From: UBA1206 sp045643125
Lineage (GTDB): Bacteria; Bacillota; Clostridia; Oscillospirales; CAG-382
NCBI GenBank assembly: GCA_045643125.1
Contig: JAZUKE010000058.1
Coordinates: 1 to 10,967, forward strand
Reading direction: 5' to 3'
DNA: 10,967 nt
In this document: piece after piece, positions 4,432-10,967 of the stretch
Layout: the number at the start of each line of letters is the position of its first letter
Position numbering within the stretch: the first letter of the stretch is position 1
Notes under the pieces: model-generated
What the model was told of the DNA's origin: nothing
Database searches by the model: none
Seen by the model: only the letters and a program-made list of their open reading frames with translations
Program-made: the position numbers and the translations under genes

Positions 4432-5336
4432 AAAGAATAATGCAGTTTTTCCGCAAGCTTTTCTACCTTATAGGTCAGGGCTTTGTCGGAGTGTTCCGCA
4501 ATTCCATAATGTCAACGGCGTCCATCCTCGTGCTTATCTGCTGTATGCTTATCGTCGGCACTTTCGGGCTGGTCATCATCACGATCGATGACAACCTCGA
4601 CAAGATAAACGGTCTTAACGTCATCGTCGCTTATATCGACGAAAGCGCGAACGATGCCGATATCGCAAGGACGAAAGACGAGATCCTTGCTCTGGATCCC
4701 ACATTGAAGATCGAATTCATCGACAAGGAAACGGGGCTTCAGAAGCTTCTTGAAGATATGGGCGACGACATAAATCTCCGTATGTACATAAACGGCGAAA
4801 GACTCAACCCGCTTCCCGATACGTTCGAGATAACCTTTGAATCCGCCGTCGGTGCGGAGGCGCTCAACAACAATATAAACAATCTTGAATTCATAACCAA
4901 AACAACGCACAAGATAGGTCTTGTGGAAAGATTCAACACCGCGCGTGTCGGTCTTATCGCAATAGCCGGCATACTTATGGCGGTGCTGCTCATAGTGGCT
5001 CTGTTCGTGATAATGAACACGATCCGCCTCGGCGTCTTCTCGCGCCGTGACGAGATAGCGATAATGCGCTACGTCGGCGCCACAAACAGATTCGTAATTA
5101 CTCCGTTCATAATCGAAGGCATACTTATCGGGCTGATATCTTCGGTCGTCGCTTTCGGTATACAGTATTATCTGTACAGCAGCGTCATAACCGACATAGT
5201 GGTGTCTTACGGCATAGGCAGCGTTTCCCCGTTTAAGGATTCCGTTTTCCTTGTCGGAGGAACTTTCATTGCGATAGGTCTTTTTGCCGGAATAATCGCA
5301 AGCGGAATTTCGGTGAAGAAGTATCTCAAAGCCTGA
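4428..5336 (+). CDS. ftsX: cell-division membrane protein FtsX
   Basis: A 302-residue membrane protein with the FtsX topology. There is a short basic N-terminus, TM1 at about 31-52, an extracytoplasmic domain at about 54-170, and then TM2 (about 174-196), TM3 (about 224-248) and TM4 (about 268-293) forming the C-terminal FtsX/MacB-like permease domain. The conserved stretch after TM2 (NTIRLGVFSRRDEIAIMRYVGAT) marks the family; it holds the cytoplasmic coupling segment that contacts FtsE. The outer domain is the part that in other bacteria binds the hydrolase or its activator (EnvC, PcsB, CwlO, RipC). Here the likely partner is the coiled-coil M23 protein encoded 28 nt downstream. It overlaps ftsE by 4 nt. 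The length and all four membrane segments are intact. Confidence 0.95.
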   Translation: MKRIMQFFRKLFYLIGQGFVGVFRNSIMSTASILVLICCMLIVGTFGLVIITIDDNLDKINGLNVIVAYIDESANDADIARTKDEILALDPTLKIEFIDKETGLQKLLEDMGDDINLRMYINGERLNPLPDTFEITFESAVGAEALNNNINNLEFITKTTHKIGLVERFNTARVGLIAIAGILMAVLLIVALFVIMNTIRLGVFSRRDEIAIMRYVGATNRFVITPFIIEGILIGLISSVVAFGIQYYLYSSVITDIVVSYGIGSVSPFKDSVFLVGGTFIAIGLFAGIIASGISVKKYLKA

Positions 5337-5364
5337 TCTTTCGGGCAAAGTAAGGATGTATGGA

Positions 5365-6615
5365 ATGAAAAAACCGTTATTGTTCGTGATAAATGCGGTT
5401 TTGTGTCTCGTTCTTGCTGCAGGTGTTTTTATTCCCGCTTTCAGAGCGGAAGCGATAAACACATCTTCGATAGAGGAAGACGAAGAAGCCCGCAAAAAAC
5501 TCGAGCAGCAGCTTCAAAGCGTAAAGCAGCGGCGCAATCAGCTTTCGTCAGAGCGCGGAAACGATGACGCCGCATACGAAAACGCTTACGCAAAAAAAGT
5601 CGATCTCGAAGCCAACATTTCCCTTTTGCAGGAGGAAATATATATAACCGAAAGCCTCGTTTCCGATTACGAGGGAGTGCTTGACGCGCTTGCAGAGGAA
5701 ATGTATGAGAAAAACGAAGAATTACTGCAGCTTTATAAAATATACGACCAGATCGTGGTCTATTATTACGAAAACCGCAGCGTCTCCGAGCTTGAACTCA
5801 TAGCAGACTCCGATTCGATAGGCGAATACCTCACAAAAAAAGATTATGTAAACTGTATGCTCGAATATATGAACGAGGTCGCGGACAAGATAGACAGCGC
5901 AAAACTGAATCTTGATAATTCGCGTATCACTTACGAAACGTCGTTCAATGATCTTGCAAAGTACAAGACCGACCTTGAGATCGCTCAAAGCGAATGTGAA
6001 TCCGAATGTGAGGAGCTTCAGAAAGTCATAGAAAACCTTTCAAACGGACTTGAACTTTCGGGAAAGCAGCTTGAAGCCTATGAAGCGGAAATCAAGAAGT
6101 TTCAGGAACAGATAGCGGAACTCAATCACACGATCGACGAAAAGAACAAGTACCGCGAAAACGGCTTCGGCTGGCCGATAGACAGCGTGTTCTGGTCAAA
6201 CTGCCGCATCATCGACGGTTTCGGCTGGAGAAAAGATCCGATAACGGGCAAGGACGATTACCACACGGCTCTCGACATTTCCGCACCCGAAGGAACGCCG
6301 GTGCAGGCGGTCAAATCCGGGACGGTGACGAGGAGCGAGCTTACCGAAAGTTACGGCAACGTGATAGTTGTAACGCACCCGGACGGCAGCTCGACGATGT
6401 ACGCCCACCTCAAAAAACGTCTTGTACTGTACGGCGACAAGGTGGTGCAGGGGCAGGTGATAGGCAAGGTCGGCAACACCGGACGCTGCAACGGATATCA
6501 TCTGCATTTTGCCTATATGGACGGCAGCGAATACAAGGATCCGCTGAAAATGCTTGACGATTATTTTTACGATTATTTCAACAAATACGGCGATCCGTAT
6601 AATTTACTCAAGTAA
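5365..6615 (+). CDS. secreted coiled-coil M23 peptidase (FtsEX partner, EnvC-like)
   Basis: A 416-residue exported protein. Residues 1-30 form a signal peptide (MKKPLLF..., hydrophobic core, likely cut after AEA). Residues about 37-260 are Glu/Lys/Gln-rich and predicted coiled coil, in two blocks. Residues about 270-400 are a LytM/M23 peptidase domain. The zinc-site motifs are complete: HTALD (H300, D304) and HLH (H379, H381), plus YAHL (H348). E. coli EnvC has the same coiled-coil-LytM layout but a degenerate active site, so this protein may itself cut peptidoglycan cross-bridges rather than only activate an amidase. The upstream in-frame ATG at 5356 directly abuts the SD AAGG (5352-5355). 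The ATG at 5365 has normal spacing and gives a cleaner signal peptide, so I prefer it. Position after ftsX points to control by FtsEX. Confidence 0.9.
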   Translation: MKKPLLFVINAVLCLVLAAGVFIPAFRAEAINTSSIEEDEEARKKLEQQLQSVKQRRNQLSSERGNDDAAYENAYAKKVDLEANISLLQEEIYITESLVSDYEGVLDALAEEMYEKNEELLQLYKIYDQIVVYYYENRSVSELELIADSDSIGEYLTKKDYVNCMLEYMNEVADKIDSAKLNLDNSRITYETSFNDLAKYKTDLEIAQSECESECEELQKVIENLSNGLELSGKQLEAYEAEIKKFQEQIAELNHTIDEKNKYRENGFGWPIDSVFWSNCRIIDGFGWRKDPITGKDDYHTALDISAPEGTPVQAVKSGTVTRSELTESYGNVIVVTHPDGSSTMYAHLKKRLVLYGDKVVQGQVIGKVGNTGRCNGYHLHFAYMDGSEYKDPLKMLDDYFYDYFNKYGDPYNLLK

Positions 6616-6627
6616 GGTGTCTTTTTT

Positions 6628-7989
6628 ATGAAAAAAACAATAAGCGTACTCACTGCGGTCATACTTTGCGTTTCCGTCGCGGTGATCTGCTTCGTGGCGG
6701 CGTTCGTCACGTCAGATATCAAAAACAACGGAAAGATAGACGAACTCGCCAACGAAAACTCGGCTCTTTCGGAAAAGAATTCTGCGCTTGAAAAAGAAAT
6801 AGCTTCTCTCGAAACGCTTTCGGGATTCGATTCCTCGGCGTTCAAAATACTCGAAGAAGCAAAACTGATGGTGGACAGCTACTACGTTTTCCGCGAAGGC
6901 AGCGAATTTGCGATCGACGAGGACAAGATAAAGGAAAGCGTCGGCAAAGCGCTCTACGATATTATGGTCGCCGGTACGGTAGACGAAAAAGACATTCAGA
7001 CCGTGCTTCTCAATGCGTATTTCAACGCCATCCCCGATCCGTTCACTATGTATCACACTCCCGAGGAAATGGAAGAGTTTGTGACCGAATCCGAAGGAAA
7101 GCTTTACGGTATCGGCGTTTACGTCATATACGATATCGACGCGCAGGCTATGTGCGTAACGCACGTTATGCCCTCTTCTCCGGCAGAAAAAGCCGGCATC
7201 CTCCCCGGTGACAGGCTCACCGAGGTCGAAGGTCTCAGGGTCACCGAAGAAACGTACAACGAATGTATCGAACGCGTAAAAGGCGAACTCGGCACGAAAG
7301 TAAACATCAAGCTGCTCAGAGACGGCAAAGAAATGACGCTTTACCCCGTCAGAGGCGAAGTAAGAGCCAAAGCCGTCTACTGCGAATATATCGGCGACTA
7401 TGCTTGGATATCCATAGTTGAGTTTTCGGGGCTCGTTGCCGAAGACTTTGAAGCAGCAGTCAACGAAGCCGAAAAGAAGGGCGTAAAGGGCTATATCTTC
7501 GATATGCGCGACAACCCCGGCGGAGATCTGAACATAATCTGCAGCGTGCTTGACAGACTTCTCCCCAAAGGGCCGATCGTGAACATCATCAATTACAACG
7601 GCGAAAAAGAATACGAAAGAACGTCAGACGCACGTTCGGTCGATAAACCGATGGTCGTGCTGTGCAACGGAAACACCGCTTCCGCGGGCGAGCTTTTCAC
7701 ATCGGCACTCAAGGACTACCAAAAGGCAACGATAATCGGCACCACGACGTACGGAAAAGGCACGATGCAGCACATCATCACCCTTTCCGACGGCAGCGGT
7801 ATGCGCGTGTCGTCGCACTACTACAACCCGCCGTTCAGCGATAACTACCACCTCAAAGGAATAACGCCCGATATCGTGGTCGAGCCGTCCGAATATATGG
7901 TAAACAGAGCGTATCTTCGCGGTACCGAAAGCGACAATCAGCTCACCGCCGCGATCGAAGAACTCGACAGACTTTGCAATAATAAATAA
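6628..7989 (+). CDS. S41 C-terminal processing protease with PDZ domain (CtpA/CtpB type)
   Basis: A 453-residue protein with an N-terminal membrane anchor (about 5-28), a short heptad-like linker (about 38-62), a PDZ domain (about 155-235, including SSPAEKAGILPGDRLTEVEG) and an S41 catalytic domain. The catalytic serine is S352 in NTASAGELF and the general-base lysine is K376 in YGKGTM, 24 residues apart, close to the spacing in CtpB and Tsp. The active domain lies outside the membrane. Such proteases trim or degrade extracytoplasmic proteins, often regulators or cell-wall enzymes. In B. subtilis ctpB also lies next to ftsEX, so the arrangement looks ancestral. It starts 12 nt after the M23 gene; its SD (TAAGGTG) overlaps the preceding stop codon. 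The substrate is unknown; a hydrolase or regulator of this cluster is a guess. Confidence 0.92.
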   Translation: MKKTISVLTAVILCVSVAVICFVAAFVTSDIKNNGKIDELANENSALSEKNSALEKEIASLETLSGFDSSAFKILEEAKLMVDSYYVFREGSEFAIDEDKIKESVGKALYDIMVAGTVDEKDIQTVLLNAYFNAIPDPFTMYHTPEEMEEFVTESEGKLYGIGVYVIYDIDAQAMCVTHVMPSSPAEKAGILPGDRLTEVEGLRVTEETYNECIERVKGELGTKVNIKLLRDGKEMTLYPVRGEVRAKAVYCEYIGDYAWISIVEFSGLVAEDFEAAVNEAEKKGVKGYIFDMRDNPGGDLNIICSVLDRLLPKGPIVNIINYNGEKEYERTSDARSVDKPMVVLCNGNTASAGELFTSALKDYQKATIIGTTTYGKGTMQHIITLSDGSGMRVSSHYYNPPFSDNYHLKGITPDIVVEPSEYMVNRAYLRGTESDNQLTAAIEELDRLCNNK

Positions 7990-8021
7990 AAATTCACATA
8001 AATCAAGGAGAACGATTCATT

Positions 8022-8501
8022 ATGGCAAAACAAATTTATGTTTCCAACGAAGGCTACGCAAAATTACAGAGCGAACTTGAATACCTCAAAACGGTAAAAA
8101 GAAAAGAAGTTGCCGAAGCTATCGCAAAAGCAAGAGCATACGGCGACCTTTCCGAAAACAGCGAATACGATGAAGCCAAGAACGAACAGGGCGAAGTCGA
8201 AACCAGAATCGCAAACCTCGAAGCAACGCTCGAACTTGCCGTCATCCTCGACGACAGCGACGTCAAGACCGATAAGGTCAGCGTAGGCAACCTTGTCACG
8301 ATCCGCGATTTCGAACACGACAAAGAATACGAATACCGCGTAGTCGGCTCTACCGAATCAGATCCGTTCGCCGCTCCTCAGAGAATATCCGACGACTCCC
8401 CTATCGGCAAAGCGCTTATCGGCGCAAGAACCGGCGACACCGTCAACGTCGAAACTCCCCGCGGAGTCCGCAAATACATCATCGAATCCATTTCCAAATA
8501 A
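8022..8501 (+). CDS. greA: transcription elongation factor GreA
   Basis: A 159-residue protein, the normal GreA length. The N-terminal half (1-78) is the antiparallel coiled coil that enters the RNA polymerase secondary channel. Its tip reads GDLSENSEYDEAK, with the acidic residues D42 and E45 that position the catalytic metal for cleavage of backtracked RNA. The C-terminal half (about 85-158) is the FKBP-like domain, including SPIGKALIGARTGDTVNVETP. All expected features are intact. The gene begins 32 nt after the S41 protease with the SD AAGGAG. It is followed after 13 nt by lysS, a pairing common in Clostridia. GreB is less likely because of the context and the sequence around the tip. Confidence 0.96.
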   Translation: MAKQIYVSNEGYAKLQSELEYLKTVKRKEVAEAIAKARAYGDLSENSEYDEAKNEQGEVETRIANLEATLELAVILDDSDVKTDKVSVGNLVTIRDFEHDKEYEYRVVGSTESDPFAAPQRISDDSPIGKALIGARTGDTVNVETPRGVRKYIIESISK

Positions 8502-8514
8502 AAAGGGCAGCATT

Positions 8515-10479
8515 ATGAGCGAAGAATTGAACAACAACACCACAGAAGTAAACTCCACGAGTGAACTTGTCCTCAGACGCAAGAAGCTCGACGATATGAA
8601 AGCCGCGGGAAACGATCCGTTCACCATCGTCAAGTACGACAAGGACACCGACACCGCTGATATAATCAACGATTTTGAAAAGTACGAAGGCAAGACCGTC
8701 TCCGTTGCCGGCAGAATGATGTCGCGCCGCGTTATGGGCAAAGCGTCGTTCGCGCACCTCCGCGACGGTTCCGGGGATATCCAGTTCTATATCAGACGCG
8801 AAGACGTCGGCGAAGACGTTTACAACCTCGGATTCAAGAAATGGGACGTCGGCGATATCATCGGCATCACCGGTTTCGTGTTCAGAACGCAGACCGGCGA
8901 GATCTCCATTCACTGCCAGTCGATAAAGCTGCTTGCCAAATCGCTGCTCCCGCTTCCCGAAAAATTCCACGGGCTTACCAACCAGGACACGAGATACAGA
9001 CAGAGATACGTCGATCTCATCGTCAACCCCGAAGTCAAGGACACGTTTGTGAAGCGTTCGCTTATCCTCCGCGAGATACGTTCATATCTTGACGGCAAGG
9101 GATTCCTCGAAGTCGATACTCCCATCCTCACCCCGTTCGAGATCGGCGCTTCCGCACGTCCGTTCAAGACGCATCACAACACGCTCGATATGGATATGTA
9201 CCTCCGTATCGAGACCGAGCTTTACCTCAAACGCCTCATCGTCGGCGGATTCGACAAGGTTTACGAAGTCGGCAGAATTTTCCGCAACGAAGGTATGGAT
9301 ACCAAGCACAACCCCGAATTCACGTCCATTGAGCTTTACCAGGCGTACACCGATTACAAGGGAATGATGGATCTTGTCATCGAAATGAACACTATGCTTG
9401 CCGAAAAGATCTGCGGCAGCAAGGTAATAACGTACCAGGGCAAAGAGATAGATATGGGGTCTTGGGAAAAGCTCACTATGGTCGAAGCGGTCAAGAAATA
9501 TTCCGGCTGCGACTACAACGACTGGGCGACCGACGAAGACGCAAGAAAATGTGCAAAAGAAAAGAACGTCGAAGTCCCGGCTGACGCCACAAAGGGCACC
9601 GTTCTTGCCGAAATGTTCGACGCATTCGTCGAAGAAAACCTCATTCAGCCGACTATCATCTACGACTACCCCGTTGAAAACAGCCCGCTCGCCAAGAAAA
9701 AGCCGACCGATCCGAGATTTACCGAAAGATTTGAGTATTTCATCAACGCGACCGAATTCGGCAACGCTTTCTCCGAGCTGAACGATCCGATAGATCAGAA
9801 AGAACGTTTTGAAAAGCAGGTCGCCAAGAAGAAGCAGGAAGAGCCGAACACGACGGCGCAGGTCGATTACGACTATGTCACCGCGCTCGAATACGGTCTT
9901 GCTCCTACGGGCGGACTCGGCTTCGGCATCGACAGACTCGTTATGCTCCTCACCGATTCCCCCTCTATCCGCGACGTCCTCCTTTTCCCGACTATGAAAC
10001 CGCTTGACGGCGACAAAAAGGAAGAAAAGGCAGAAGAAAAGGCAGAAGAAGCCGCTCCCGCAGTTGAAGTTTCTCCCGTTTCTCCCGCCATTGAGGAAGT
10101 CATCGACTTCTCAAAGGTCGAGATCGAGCCGTTGTTTGCCGACTACGTTGACTTCCCCACTTTCCAGAAGTCCGATTTCAGAGCAGTAAAGGTAAAGGCT
10201 TGCGAAGCCGTTCCGAAGAGCAAAAAGCTCCTCAAGTTCACGCTTGACGACGGCACGGGTTCCGATCGCGTCATACTTTCCGGCATCCACGCGTTCTACG
10301 AGCCGGAAGAGCTTGTCGGCAAGACGCTGCTTGCAATCACGAATCTGCCTCCGCGTCCCATGATGGGCATTGATTCCTGCGGTATGCTGATCTCCGCCAT
10401 TCACCACGAAGAAGGCGAAGAAAAGCTGCATCTGCTTATGCTCGATAACCATATCCCCGCAGGAGCGAAGATGTATTAA
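8515..10479 (+). CDS. lysS: lysyl-tRNA synthetase with C-terminal tRNA-binding domain
   Basis: A 654-residue class II lysyl-tRNA synthetase, about 150 residues longer than the usual 490-510. The N-terminal OB fold (about 50-155) binds the anticodon. The catalytic core shows motif 1 (about 193-215, with FLEVDTPILTPF), motif 2 (RNEG at 257-260, then HNPEFTSIELYQAY) and motif 3 (GLGFGIDRLVM, with R474). The core ends near residue 500. A charged Lys/Glu/Ala-rich linker follows (about 500-528). Residues about 530-654 are a Trbp111/EMAPII-type OB fold as in the tail of many MetRS: KLLKF, VILSGI, YEPEELVGKTLL, NLPPRPMMGIDSCGMLISA. This tail binds tRNA non-specifically in other proteins. The enzyme charges tRNA-Lys in the cytosol. 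It is the last gene of the cluster, 13 nt after greA. The synthetase call is certain; the fusion is seen directly as one open frame without a stop. Confidence 0.96.
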   Translation: MSEELNNNTTEVNSTSELVLRRKKLDDMKAAGNDPFTIVKYDKDTDTADIINDFEKYEGKTVSVAGRMMSRRVMGKASFAHLRDGSGDIQFYIRREDVGEDVYNLGFKKWDVGDIIGITGFVFRTQTGEISIHCQSIKLLAKSLLPLPEKFHGLTNQDTRYRQRYVDLIVNPEVKDTFVKRSLILREIRSYLDGKGFLEVDTPILTPFEIGASARPFKTHHNTLDMDMYLRIETELYLKRLIVGGFDKVYEVGRIFRNEGMDTKHNPEFTSIELYQAYTDYKGMMDLVIEMNTMLAEKICGSKVITYQGKEIDMGSWEKLTMVEAVKKYSGCDYNDWATDEDARKCAKEKNVEVPADATKGTVLAEMFDAFVEENLIQPTIIYDYPVENSPLAKKKPTDPRFTERFEYFINATEFGNAFSELNDPIDQKERFEKQVAKKKQEEPNTTAQVDYDYVTALEYGLAPTGGLGFGIDRLVMLLTDSPSIRDVLLFPTMKPLDGDKKEEKAEEKAEEAAPAVEVSPVSPAIEEVIDFSKVEIEPLFADYVDFPTFQKSDFRAVKVKACEAVPKSKKLLKFTLDDGTGSDRVILSGIHAFYEPEELVGKTLLAITNLPPRPMMGIDSCGMLISAIHHEEGEEKLHLLMLDNHIPAGAKMY

Positions 10480-10627
10480 GTCGGTCAGATGTACCGTTAA
10501 AGGGGTCGGCTGAATCGTATGCCGGTATGCCAATCCGTGTGCCAATGTGATCCTGACGTGGACCAAACGCAGATGAATCGCACATTTGACGGAAAATTCA
10601 CGAAAAATCACATATGATTGTACTTTA

Positions 10628-10665
10628 ATTCAGCCTCACAGGAATGCTCTGTGGGGCTGAATTTG
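10628..10665 (+). terminator. hairpin after lysS, probable terminator
   Basis: A 14-bp stem, ATTCAGCCTCACAG (10628-10641) with CTGTGGGGCTGAAT (10649-10662), one U-G pair, 7-nt loop, and a short T tail (TTTG). The wobble pair is compatible with plus-strand RNA. The tail is weak for a terminator. It lies 148 nt after the lysS stop, and no better candidate was found for the end of the long cluster. Confidence 0.45.
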
Positions 10666-10738
10666 TAAGATGAGGATGAGAGACGAATCAGAATTTGATT
10701 GCTTTGAGATTCTATCACCTAAGAAAGAAGGCTCTTCT

Positions 10739-10967
10739 ATGATTCAAATGATAGATACCAGCTCCGAAATATACAGTTCATATGAAAATGATGTATTTTC
10801 CCTGCAAAAATGGAATGACTATATAGAAAAGACTTTACCTTATTTGAAAGACAAGGTTCTCTCGGATATGCAGCAATGCATATCACCGGAGTATTCTTGG
10901 GAGGCGTATTATCTACCGGTATTGAATGCAGTGATTCGTGAACCGGAAAATGTCAGGGAAACGGCAA
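10739..10967 (+). CDS. unrecognised protein, 5' part only
   Basis: An open frame that runs off the right edge: 76 codons from the ATG at 10739, beginning MIQMIDTSSEIYSSYENDVF. The SD-like AAGAAGG (10725-10731) lies 7 nt upstream of this ATG. The frame stays open back to another ATG at 10670, which has no ribosome site at the right distance, so 10739 is preferred. No signal peptide or membrane segment is visible in the part seen. It is rich in aromatic and acidic residues (WNDYIEKTLPYLKD, SWEAYYLPVLNAV). I do not recognise a family. Its codons (TTA, TTG, ATA, AAT, TAT) are A/T-richer than those of greA and lysS, which hints at a different origin. It is separated from lysS by 259 nt and a hairpin, so it is probably a separate unit. 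Confidence 0.5.
   Translation, partial: MIQMIDTSSEIYSSYENDVFSLQKWNDYIEKTLPYLKDKVLSDMQQCISPEYSWEAYYLPVLNAVIREPENVRETA

Noticed and set aside
4512..5495. 327-codon minus-strand frame across ftsX
   Set aside because: It is antisense to a clear FtsX gene. The translation is rich in R, Y, D and V, as expected from reverse reading, with no start signals.
8358..8970. Minus-strand frames opposite greA and lysS
   Set aside because: They are shadows of strongly conserved plus-strand genes, with no promoter or ribosome site.

Overview
The window is chromosomal DNA from a low- to mid-GC Gram-positive bacterium, most likely an uncultured gut-type Clostridia member (Bacillota). This is inferred from strong Shine-Dalgarno sites, near-consensus sigma-A promoters with 17-bp spacers, an ftsEX / coiled-coil peptidase / CtpB-type protease cluster, a greA-lysS pair, and small DUF1292 and DUF1508 proteins. 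Species-level assignment is not possible from the sequence alone.

Left part (1-2400): RNA genes, small genes and structured DNA. Two copies of a 169-bp hairpin-array element (179-347 and 488-656) each abut an identical bidirectional terminator hairpin. The second copy sits immediately downstream of tRNA-Gln(UUG) (686-760, minus). Between the copies lies a near-consensus minus-strand promoter whose only visible product would be an RNA of about 105 nt. Another near-perfect minus-strand promoter (100-128) reads off the left edge. A plus-strand gene for a 125-aa protein with two DUF1508 (YegP-like) repeats follows, with its own promoter and terminator. Then comes about 670 bp without a convincing gene. 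It holds several hairpins and a candidate structured minus-strand RNA (about 1956-1706) with a -10-like box and a terminator whose G-U pair is only compatible with that strand. A minus-strand DUF1292 gene (2040-2336) closes this part.

Main part (2550-10479): one co-directional cluster, probably a single transcription unit starting at the promoter 2550-2578, with gaps of 32 nt or less. The order is a CdaR/PucR-type regulator, FtsE, FtsX (4-nt overlap), a secreted coiled-coil M23 peptidase, a membrane-anchored S41/PDZ protease, GreA and LysS. FtsEX and the M23 protein form a recognisable division or cell-wall-remodelling module, in which FtsEX would gate the peptidoglycan hydrolase across the membrane and the S41 protease could process envelope proteins. 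GreA and LysS are housekeeping passengers. LysS carries an unusual C-terminal Trbp111/EMAPII-like tRNA-binding domain joined by a charged linker.

Right edge (10480-10967): a hairpin that could be a terminator, then the 5' part of an unrecognised gene with A/T-richer codon use than its neighbours. It is cut off by the window end. No CRISPR, transposase, phage or toxin-antitoxin gene was seen. The most promising undescribed items are the minus-strand RNA candidates, the paired hairpin-array elements and the LysS fusion.
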